NCBI GenBank assembly: GCA_023512835.1
Contig: CM042084.1
Location: 11,776,842-11,840,841, forward strand
Origin: Taxillus chinensis
Taxonomy: Eukaryota > Streptophyta > Magnoliopsida > Santalales > Loranthaceae
DNA length: 64,000 nt
Reading direction: 5' to 3'
Positions 35,580 to 45,852 of this stretch are shown piece by piece. The first letter of the stretch is position 1; the number at the start of each line of letters is the position of its first letter. Position numbers and translations under genes: made by a program. Below the pieces are notes generated by a model that saw only the letters and a program-made list of their open reading frames with translations, made no database searches and was not told the DNA's origin.

Positions 35580-36480
35580 TGTGAGGACCCGTGTCCTAGT
35601 CCTAGAAATTAGAGGGAGTTAGGTGTCTTATTTTGTATCGACACGTGTTCGGGCTTAGATAAGTTAGTCATTTTTGTGTTTGGGCAAGCACCTTGACCCG
35701 ACGACCAGTGGAAGTCCAAGGGCGTAGCGCCTCGGCGGGGACGGGGCGGCGCCCGAAAGCCAAATTATTTTGGAGGAAGCTAAGTTGGAATTTCGCATGA
35801 AGACCTGATCGATGTGGCTTTGGACGGTGTGGCTAGGGTCGACGTGGTCAACCTGGAAGAGTGAGCGGTCAACGTGCGTCGTGGGTGCGTTGGTCGATAC
35901 GAGAAGAAGATCGACGTGGGGTCAATGTGTGATTGAGGTCGACCAAGAGCAAATTCCCGAGAGCTTTTCCATGTGAGTTGGTTGATGCGAAAATGTGGTC
36001 GACTTGGGTCGATGTGAGGTCGACGTGGTTGACCCGGCCCGAGATCGACCTGGTGCGATGTGAGTTTTGGTCGACATGGATGCCTGGTCGACGTGAGAAG
36101 GGTGGTCGATGTGGGTCGATTCCACTTGTTTTTGGTCGACGTCGCCTCCGTGACAACGTATTTTCGATTTGTTTTTCTGTTTTTTTTATTTTTAGGGTTC
36201 TTCTTTGGTAGCGTCGCAGAGAGAGAGAGAGAGAGAGAGAGAGATCATTGTCTGCATAATCGTGGCGGGTGCGTGCTTGGGAACGGGAAGCGCCATTGGA
36301 GAGGAGCAAGGAGGAAAGAGGATCATTCGATTTTCTTGATTTCTAAACCTTAACGCAACCGATTTGAGGTAGGTGGTTTTATCTCCTGGAATCCGTTTCA
36401 TGGCTATAACTGTTTAATATGATTATTGTGAAGAGATTGTGTTGTGATGTGTGAGATTGAGATATGCATGTTTATATATA

Positions 36481-36518
<38 letters not shown>

Positions 36519-37452
36519 TTGTGTTGCGAAAGGTGAGAATGAGATGTTGTTGAGTTATGTTGTTGTGTGTTGTGAAATTGAGTACATGCGTGAATTGTTG
36601 TTCTTAACGAGAGGTGTTCCATGAGTTATTTATACATTTTGTTATTGTGCTTGGATATATAAGATATTAAGAGTCCATGGGATGAACACGAGATACTAAA
36701 AGTCCATGGGATGGATATGAGATATTAAGGTCCCTAGTGATAGGACAGTCCGGACTGGACATGAGATGCCGAGGTTTCAATGAGGGGACAGTCCATGGGA
36801 TGAATATGAGATATTAAGGTCCCTAGTGATGGGACAGTCCTGGACCTGGACATGAGATGCCGAGGTTTCAATGAGGGGACAACCATGGGATGGACATGAG
36901 TAATTAGGTTCCATTGAGGGAACCACCCGAGAATCCTTTGTGTGTGATTTATTGATACTTTATTTACACTATATTGCACATATTTGCACCGAGCATGTTG
37001 TAGAGGAGATGTTGGGTTGGTCTAGAGGAGGCATGACTCCTACCGAGCTATGGTTGCTCACTCACCTTTGATGTCTTTTTCTGCAGGGCCTAGTAGGCGT
37101 TAGGAGGACTACACCACGGTGGAAGCATGTTGCGTGGATTTAATGTGTTTATTTGTCAACATTGTAACTATTGAGACTTGAGCCCATGTATTATTTGACA
37201 TTGATGTACATTTTTGAGCACACTGTGATATTAGGATGGTGACCCACTTTAATATGTCATACAGTTGTATGTTGGATTGTGTACTTTTGTGTGGATTGTT
37301 CATGCCATGTGTGAGATTATAGCGAGGTTGTGGGCAACACCCTTGAGGGAGCCCAATTAGGTGACCATTCACCAACCCCGTGTCCTCCTAGGTGCGAGGC
37401 ATGAGGGCATCACTAACCGATTTCTCGATGTTGAAAAATCCGGGGCGTGACA
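35580..37452. mobile_element. Solo LTR, 1873 bp, target duplication CCAAT
   Basis: Starts TGTGAGGACCCG and ends CCGGGGCGTGACA, flanked by a perfect CCAAT (35575-35579 and 37453-37457). No internal coding region or second LTR is present, so it is a solo LTR left by recombination, or a non-coding unit of similar structure. GTCGACGTGG-like words recur through 35800-36140. (GA)n lies at about 36219-36244 and (TA)n at about 36473-36516. The ending GGGGCGTGACA is common among plant gypsy LTRs, so a Ty3/gypsy parent is likely. Orientation cannot be fixed without internal sequence. Long frames at 35869-36353 are products of these repeats. Confidence 0.88.
36660..36935. repeat. Minisatellite inside the solo LTR
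   Basis: Imperfect repeats of gatattaag-gtccatgggatg and of a longer composite unit: ggacatgagatgccgaggtt plus tcaatgaggggaca occurs twice (about 36756-36792 and 36848-36882), each preceded by a tccctagtgat block. The longer period is about 92 bp. Confidence 0.75.
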
Positions 37453-37569
37453 CCAATCTTCATCATTTTTTTGCTTTATTTTTATTTTCTCACTTTACCC
37501 TTATATCTTTCCCTCTTTATTGTTGTTTTCTCTTCTTTCCACACAACGTGCGCTCCTCCTATCTCTATT

Positions 37570-38050
37570 TAGGGGTGTTAAATGGGTGGATCGGGTTGGG
37601 CCGGGCCCAGCCTGCCCATGCTCGTTTTTAAAAGGACTAGAATTTTCTGGCCTGACCTAGCTCGTGAACGGAACCTTTATTTTACTAATAATAATTATTA
37701 GTATTATTATTATTAATTTATTATTACTACATATACTAATTACACAAATATATCTAACATTAACATATAGCTTAGTAGTTAGATACTGTATTGGTTTTAG
37801 ATGAGGTCATGGGTTTGAGTTGCACTATCTTTATTTTGGGGGTTTTAAACATATATGATATATGGCATTGGGGGTGAGGTCGCGGGCTGGCCCGTATCCA
37901 TGCGAGCCAAATCCGTTTAAATCGTGACTCACGGGCTCAATCTCGTGTAGGCTGATCGTAAAACAGACTTAAAATATCAGGCCCGGCTCAGCCCATATAA
38001 CGGGCTAACCTGTGCAGCCCATAAGCCAAAGGACCATTTAACATTCCTTA
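37570..38050. mobile_element. Non-autonomous hAT-like element, no clear target duplication
   Basis: Left end TAGGGGTGTTAAATGG; right end CCATTTAACATTCCTTA, a good inverted match over the inner part. The interior has gggccgggccc-like words near both ends and an AT-rich middle, as in the other hAT-type elements here. The adjoining octamers TCTCTATT and GTAACTTA do not match. Confidence 0.6.
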
Positions 38051-38667
38051 GTAACTTACCGATTAGCTTTGTCAGTGTCCATTTATGTGACAAATTGGTT
38101 GATGTTGAATCCTTCGAATCCAAATAATTTCCACTTCAACATTACTGACACAATCGATGGGGGACGAAATGAAACCCTAAATCATTGTTTAGATTCAGTA
38201 CACCCTTATTGGGAATACTGTTTGGAACTTCTAGCTCTAGGGCTTGATGGTTTTGATTCTGATATGTTCGTGTTTGTTTGCTTTTGGCAGCCATCGCTAT
38301 GGCCGCCTAATCAGTGGAAGCGGTTGTTTGCTAGAGCAGAGGCGTTTAGGTTTTAAGGGTATGTTACAAATATTAAAAAGTTAGGGTGATGGGGCAATGC
38401 TCAGCTAAAACTAAAATATTATTTATATTTAACTCTTTTTTTGCTATAGCTTTCCACATGGCCAATAGACCGAAGACAATTACGTTTAAATAAAATTTAG
38501 TGTAACTTTTGATATAAGTAATAGATTTGAGGCTCTTAATATTATTTTGCGGGTGCTTCATTTCATTCAACTTGGGTTGAATAATATTTACTAATGGCTT
38601 GGCGATGAAACAAAGATACATGAAATGACACATTTGCATGCGTGCAAGTGCAAATGCAAACACACAC
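38051..38667. other. 3' flank of the DUF599 gene
   Basis: A plus-strand open frame at 38069-38356 has ordinary-looking composition (for example WLMLNPSNPNNFHF) but no known domain and no visible partner exons; it may be an exon relic or chance. The rest holds nothing I recognise. Confidence 0.4.
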
Positions 38668-40643
38668 TCATATTTCATACATCGCTTGGCAAATCGTAGG
38701 TTTATTGTTCTTGGGATTTTGATGGCTCGATTTTCGGCGGTGCTGCTGGGAGAGCCCATCTAAAGCCCAAGCCGAGTGGGACGCAACGTCCAAGAAGTAG
38801 AGGAAAAACACCAGGGGGAAGCAGCACAGGAACATGGGAATGGGACCAAAAACCCACAAAAACAAAGGGAACGAGAAATAGAACGCCCTCAGCCCCAAAG
38901 ACCAGAAGTAGCTTCCCTTGTTCACCGTTCTCGCCACGTACCCATCGTAGCCACTGCTTACCAAACTACCACCACTGCCCTCGACGTCGCTATCGCCATC
39001 ACCTTCGCCGCCCCGTATATGTTCATCACGCCCATCACAATGATGATGGTGGTGGTGATGGTAGAAGTTGCGGAATGGGACGTTGATAAGAACGCTGGCG
39101 TGACTGTAGAACCGGATGGACTGGACGTTGAGGAGGAAGGCCGCCAGGAAACAGATCAAGATGGAGAACATCTTCACCGACAGTCCTATGTGGCTACTGT
39201 CTCCCATCCCCATTATTACCAGGTTCTCGGTCCCATGATTGCCGCCGCCGTTTGAGCCGCAGCTTCCCATCATTAGGAAGGCGATTAGGGAACACAGCAT
39301 GATCGCCGTGGAGGCCAACAGGGTCGAGGCCATTATGTTGTTCCTCAGCGTCTGCACTGCCAGAACCCCGTTCTTCTCCACCTCCTAAACTTCATATAAT
39401 ACAGGTTTCAGTAACACCTTGTATAAATAAAGGAGGCATATGCATACAAATAATCTTAAAATTTAAGTGTGTCTATATATATATATATGTATATATATGA
39501 AAAATAATATGTGTAATTGATTATATAATTTCAGTAATATGTAACATTATATATATAATGAGATATTTAGGTTTTAATCAATTTTATAAGGTTAAAGTCT
39601 CACTACAAACGATCATAATACAACGAAGATTCCATCAAATGATATTTTAAGGTATGTTTTGTTATAAGTGTGTTTTTGTTTTAAGGTATATATTTTAAGA
39701 TCCCATCATTAAGATTTCATAAGTGTGTTTTTGTTTTAAAAGAATTAATTTTATTTTGGGTAAAAAATAAAAAACTGAAATTATGTAAAATGTTGTTTTC
39801 ATTTTAAGAGTTTACTAAAATAAAAATAATCTTATCATATTTTTAATTTTTAATTTATTGTATCTAAAAATAAATTTTACGTTTTTAAGGAAAAAATCAA
39901 ACATTGTGATGGCAATAGGACAGAACAGAATAATAAGTGATCTGAACCCACCTCCAGTTCGGGTCGGAGCTGTACAAGACCAAATAGTGTGGCAGGTCAT
40001 AGAGAGTTAATATTTAAAGCTAAAATTGCTTAGAAATAATGAAATAGGTAAGATCAGAACGGGTCATCTAATACCCTATGCTCACTCTATTATCCATTCG
40101 ACAAAGCAAGTGAGAATGACTCAAAAAGACGGGACGAATTGGGCTAGAATTATCATTCGAGAAAATAAAAAAAACATATAAATTAAGGATGCCAAAACCA
40201 ATAAAAAATATCCAAACTTTTTTTAATATTTGTTTTTAAATCACAGATTTTGTCTAATAAACAAAATAATCAAACCCAATCAATATTTAACAATTTGAGA
40301 GAATGTTTTATAATTTTTATGAAATAAATAATATAGATATATTTTATTTATTTTTTATATATAAATTTTCATATAAATCTACACAAAAGTTCTCAACAGA
40401 TCTTTAAAAATTAATTTTTTTGAAATTTAAAAAAATATATATTTTAAAGAAGAATCGAAACTAAAAAAAGTTGGTACGCACCTGCATCATGGCAGACACC
40501 CAGAAGCGGCGATTGATGGCATTGATCCCGATGATGGTGGTTGTGGGGCGATGGATGATGCGATGGAGGAGCCAGATGTGGTAGGCCAACATCATCAGGA
40601 GGCCTGCTGGGACCAGCATATAATCCATCACCTGCTTCTCCAT
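38668..40643 (-). CDS. DUF599 family membrane protein, two exons
   Basis: Coding exons 40643-40482 and 39384-38668 on the minus strand; predicted 292 residues. Exon 1 (54 codons) reads MDYMLVPAGLLMMLAYHIWL then HRPTTTIIGINAINRRFWV, and exon 2 continues EVEKNGVLAVQTLRNNIMAS, the invariant start of plant DUF599 (PF04654) proteins. The intron is phase 0 with donor CAG|GTGCGT and acceptor TTTAG|GAG; an acceptor three bases later would drop one Glu. Hydrophobic segments lie at about residues 8-25, 70-92, 125-142 and 215-255, so it is probably a multi-pass membrane protein; the compartment is unknown. Odd points are a loop with seven histidines (about residues 163-169) and a Gly/Asp-rich stretch after it. 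Family function is unknown. No break was seen; I judge it functional. Confidence 0.87.
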
Positions 40644-41599
40644 TAAATTACTACTGTCCCTAGCTAAATTTAACTATACGTACCGAACGATCTATGAAAA
40701 GTGTAAAGTGAAACGTGGGTGAATCAGTGTGTACGTATTGAAACAAGATCTCTAGTACTATACTAGATGATTGTTGTCTGAGCAATTAAATGAATTGAGA
40801 AGGAGAGAGCATATGGTGTGTGTGGGGGGGTGTTTCCGCCCTTGAATTTAATACGTTTCACTCTGTTCGGTTGAATGAATTGAAGGAGCAAAAAAGAAGG
40901 GGGCTGAAGTGGAAAGAGGTTCAGTGTTATACGGGTGTCGCGTGAGCAGCGGGCGGAGCCAGTTGACCCTCAAAACCGGGCGTGTGAACCTCCTCTCCAC
41001 TAACAAATTGCAAATACATATAAAAACAAAGCATAAGGAAACTTTATTGAAAAAAAGTATCGAAAACAAACCATGATAATATCTCCGAATCAGGCATAAC
41101 TTTTAAAATTAATGTTCACCCTATTTTAACACGGGGCTGAAATCATTTGTCCCATATCGTAAGTAGATGATTGCTGCGTGTTTTTTATTTTATGACTTTG
41201 AAGTTTAAGTATGAATTCTCGTTTTGTAAAATATATTCTGTCTGATAAGGAAAAGAATCTATTTTTAAAAAAATTAATTTTTATAAAAAATTTTAAAAAA
41301 TGATAGGCTAAATAGATGAAAGATTAAAAAGGTAATAATAATTTAGGTTTCTCAAACTTGATTACTAATTTTAAAAAATTATAACTAATTATATAGGAAT
41401 TGAAATAACTTAAATAATTTAGAAATGATAAATAATAATGTTAGTTAACTAATACAATTGACTTTGTTCGATTTCAATAAGTATTGAATAAGTTATTAGC
41501 AAAACAAGGTATATGCGTTAGCTATCAAACTCACATTCATACACGACCAACTTCAAACGGTCCTAACTTCTTCATTTCTTCTCAGAATTGAGTACGATT
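40644..41599. other. 5' flank of the DUF599 gene and empty AT-rich DNA
   Basis: 40644-40860 is the likely promoter and 5' leader region; no TATA box can be chosen with confidence. The remainder is AT-rich without supported frames. Confidence 0.45.
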
Positions 41600-42732
41600 A
41601 AGTATGTTGCTTTCTAAATTTCAGGCTCTATCATTCAGTGCTAACATTAAGGCATTTTGAGGTCTTCTAGAGTGGTCCCTTTTGGGGGTTTCCTTGCTAA
41701 ATACAATCACGATCTGACTCGGTCAAAATATGGTTCAACACCTTCTAACGTCAAACAAAATGAGCCATTTTTGTGTATTTCCGATGTTGATGTAGTTTCA
41801 CAAGGCATTTTTGTCTTTAATGCCACGGTTTTATAATTTTAGGGTTTCTGCCCCCCATTGATGGTAGTAAATAGTGTATGGTTTAGTAAGACACCTATAT
41901 ATGGATTCTAGGAGGTCCTTTTGGGGGGAAAGCGAGAGTTAGAGTTTGATAATTTTATAGAGCCCTAAAGAGTAGGATTCTTGGTACAAACTTCTCTCTA
42001 TTGCTCGTATTCTCATTATGTATTTTGTTTCCTTGAAGTGTAAATTCAACATGGTAGCTTAAACCCTACTTTGGGTAAGGATAAATTTTGATGCAATGTT
42101 ATAATTATTATTTATTGTTTACTTGATTCTCTTATTTTCTTTGGTCTATTGAATATCTTGGAAGCTTTTGTTTTAGGTTAGATTGGCCACCTTTCCCTTT
42201 AGGTTAACTTGTGATGGATTGAAAGATGAAATAAGGCACCGAAAAAACAAGATAATCAAATTAATAATTGTATAAGTTGAGAGAGCCCATGCAAATTATT
42301 AGGTTACCTAGTTAGGGTTGTGAATATGAACTTGAGACTAAACAACTTATGCACTTAATGGGTTACCTGTTCTAAGCTAGGGTTAACACATGAGTATAAC
42401 ATCTGAAAGGGGCTAGTTCATGTTATTAAAGTTGGGTTTTATAACTAAAAATAAGATAATTGGTTTGAGTAAGCAAGATTATATCCTTAATATAATGCGT
42501 CAAATGAAGTTCAAACCCTAGTTTTATCCCTACATCTAGATTATCCTAAATATTACTTGTGTCTAGTCACATTGCTTCAATTTGGGTTAAGCTAAACTTG
42601 AAATTTCAAATCAACCAACTCATTCCTGGACTAGATTAAAATGTAATAGCCTATTTAGCATTTCATTGGGTTTGACATATAGATTCTAGTCCACTTTATT
42701 ATTTGCACGACTCGTATACTTACGAAATACCA
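41600..42732 (+). mobile_element. Old Athila-like LTR, degenerate
   Basis: On the plus strand it aligns with the reverse complement of the LTR at 1388-2704. Matching words in order: atggtagctt-aaccc (near 42050), then acaacttatgcacttaatgggtta (near 42337) against acaacttaagcacataatgggttg, gctagggt, gaaaggggctagt, gttgggtttta, and tagtccactttatta (near 42688) leading to the decayed end cgtatacttacgaaat. Divergence is far higher than between the two LTRs of the 1388-13479 element. No internal region or second copy lies nearby, so it is a solo or truncated LTR; the boundaries are approximate. Confidence 0.72.
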
Positions 42733-44354
42733 AGAGAGTTACACACTCTTTTAAGTGTTGATACGTAATAGTTGATATCATAGCTTGATGAACTGGATAC
42801 TGATATAGTAATGTATGGTGGATCTCCTTTTTAGTTGTATTATTATACTTTTGTTTTGTAATGATTATTGTTTGTTGGACATGGGTTTGTGACAATTGTA
42901 TTAGATATGATGATTAGTTTTTATTTGTTATATTTGATTTAGTTAATATGATTGTACATTGATTATATGTCATTGGAAATGTATAGAAATAGTAATATTA
43001 TAAGACTATACAGGGCAATGTAGTCTTATAAGTGCTAGTCACTAACATTTTGACCATTCAAGTGTGGGCATGGAGAATTTCTTACTCAGTTTTAGTGTTT
43101 TGGAATTTGGGAATGCAACAATGATGTTGCTATCATTACAAATATTTTGACTATAAATTAGTTCATTTTGAAGTTTGAGATTCTAAAAAGCTATTTTGTG
43201 AATTTTGATGATTATTTGAGTTAAAATAATAATTAAGTTTAGGAGAAAAAAGAACAAGGAGAAAAAAGAGCTACTTGATCATCCAAACCATGCAAGGAAT
43301 TTGAACTAGTTGATTCTTTCTCTCTATATCATCATATGAATTCCAGCATGCTTAGATTTTAGGGAATTTGTTATGAACCCTATGATTTGAGAATTTTAAA
43401 ATTATAAAAATTGAGAGTTCAGTTTATTTTCTGTGTTATTTCATCATACGACTATCTATATATACATGTAAGAGACACGGTTTACAATCAATTAATTTAC
43501 GCGATATACCCTTTGCCAAAGATCGAATGTGTCTCAGTGCCGTTTGCAGCAATACACAGTTTGCCAAAGATAGAATATTGCCCAGTACAGCAGTACAGCA
43601 ACAGCACGATTGGCGCAATAAAAATTAAAAACGAAATTATCAAAGGGAGGTTAAATAAATGATATGTATGAGGATTGTAGGTTGTTTGGGTTAGAATCGT
43701 GACAAAGGAATATCATTGGAGGTTGAAAATTGGGAATTTTAGTTTGAAACATGTTTTGGTAAATATCCTCAAAATTTAAGGAATTTGACGGATGTTGGTT
43801 AAACATTGATGTTAATGTTGTTTTGGCCTCGTTTGATTGATATGACGTTATGGTTGGAATTTGGAAATCAGGTTTGAGGTGAGAAATGGGCATGGTCCGT
43901 ATGGACTACATAAAACTGCCGAAAGTTGGCATGACATGCCGCACGGTGGCGGCTATTATGTGTTTCACCCCCACCCTTTATCAATTACGTTTTACTCTAG
44001 TATTGGTCCACGTAAGAGCTTGGTGAAGACAGCAAAAATAGGAAGTAGAAATCGTAGGTGGAACGTGGCAGACACATTATCGGGGCTATTAACAGAATAT
44101 AAAAATGCAATTATTTAGTGGCGTGTAGTTGCCCACTCACTTTGGTGTTGGTGTAGAATAAACCAGAGTCGCTCTCTTCTCACTTGCCTTCGCTCACTCC
44201 AATTTATTCCCAATAAACCAACTGAGGACACGAAGAGGGTGTGTAAAAACAAAAACAAAAAAAAAAAAACCAAAAAAGGGCGCATTGACTCGGCCGCTGA
44301 CTCACTGAGTCACTCTCTCCCCACTCCCCAGGGTAACAGAGTGTACGGACGGCC
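42733..44354. other. Intergenic segment and 5' flank of CYP97B
   Basis: No gene recognised. A short word (tttgccaaagat) appears twice at about 43512 and 43560. The last 200 bases before the ATG include a poly-A run at about 44258-44269 and CT-rich stretches typical of plant 5' leaders. No core promoter element can be fixed. Confidence 0.45.
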
Positions 44355-45817
44355 ATGGCTGCTGCTGCTGCTTCCCAGCTGCCTCTGCTTCATTTCCCAG
44401 CCTCTTTCTTTCATTCCAGGGATTCGGGACCCCCTTCTTCTTCCTATTCATCTTCTTCTAGATTTAACCCCAAAAGAAGTTCGATCAGGTACAGTTCCAA
44501 AATAATTGATGTTCTGCTCATGGTACAGATGTGAAGAAATTTAAGGTTTCAGGCTGTCTTTTATTTATCATGTCTGATTTCTTTTAACTTAAAAAAAAAA
44601 AAAAACAGCCCAAACACATTACAGTTTTATGCCGTGTTTGGCAGCATGGATTGGATGGAGTAGTATAAGATTAGAACCAAAGTGTTACCAAGCGGCAGCT
44701 TTAAATGATTGAGTAGTCATATGATAAAAACATTTAGGTGGGTTGTGAAATTTACTTGGAGTGCAACCCCAAACACATTATAGGCCCATGTTACAGATGT
44801 GAAGAAATTTAAGGTTTCAGGTTATCTTTTATTTTTTTTCATGTTTAATTTCTATAATTAAAAGAAGTAGAAGAAAACACCCCAAACTCATTGCTGGTCC
44901 GTATAAGGATAAAGCTTTCTGCCGTGTTTGGCAGCATGGATTGGATAGAACAGTATAAGATTAGAACCAAAGTGTGGGCTGTGTTGCTACGCAGGAGGTT
45001 TCAATGATTATAAAAACATTGAGGTGGGTTGTGAAATTTGCTTGGAGTGCAACCTCAAACGCATTACAGGCCCATATAAGGATACAACATCCTAATCCAG
45101 TCATACCCAACATTAATGTTTAGTATTATAGCTTAATCTTTATGTTGATACACAACATTTGATCTGTCAGTTTGTGATTTGTTGATTAAGTGAAGTTTGT
45201 CTACCAATGCTGGCCCATCCTTTTTTTTTAATAACTTGTTAGTTCGTTGGATTTAATTTACCTTGTTTTTTTTTTTTGGCTTGGATGAAGGACGGTTAAG
45301 TTCGTTTAATTGTGTGATATGTAATTTAGATGCCAATCAACTAGTACTCAAGAACGGAAAACAAAGAGAAATCTGCTGGACAATGCGAGCAACCTGTTAA
45401 CCAATTTTTTAAGCGGGGGAAGTATTGGTTCCAATTCCATGCCTGTAGCTGAAGGCGCAGTTTCTGATTTGTTTAACGGCAGGCCACTTTTCTTTTCGCT
45501 GTATGATTGGTTCTTGGAGGTAATATTAATAACACTGTTACTGACGAGTTTATTTGTATTTGTTGAATTTTTATGGTATCTTTTATAGGTCCTAGTATTT
45601 CAGAATGTGGTCTGTTTGCTTAACCCATCTTAATTATTTTGTACCACTGATGTTCTTCTTTCATATTTTAGAAGCCCTTTTTTTTGGCAGCTTGGCTCAG
45701 TTTATAAACTCGCATTTGGACCAAAAGCATTTGTTGTGGTATCAGATCCCATTGTTGCCAGATATATTCTCCGAGAAAATGCATTTTCCTATGACAAGGC
45801 ATGCTAAATTTAATCTG

Positions 45818-45852
<35 letters not shown>

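Noticed and set aside
35869..36353. Overlapping open frames on both strands
   Set aside because: They lie wholly in the solo LTR and consist of products of GTCGAC and GA repeats.
36660..36935. Repeated units as a possible CRISPR-like array
   Set aside because: The repeats are irregular, lack unique spacers of fixed length, and lie inside a plant solo LTR; an ordinary minisatellite.
38776..39255. 159-codon plus-strand open frame
   Set aside because: Antisense shadow of DUF599 exon 2.
42733..43893. Searched for exons of a gene upstream of CYP97B
   Set aside because: Only short unsupported frames; composition matches intergenic DNA.
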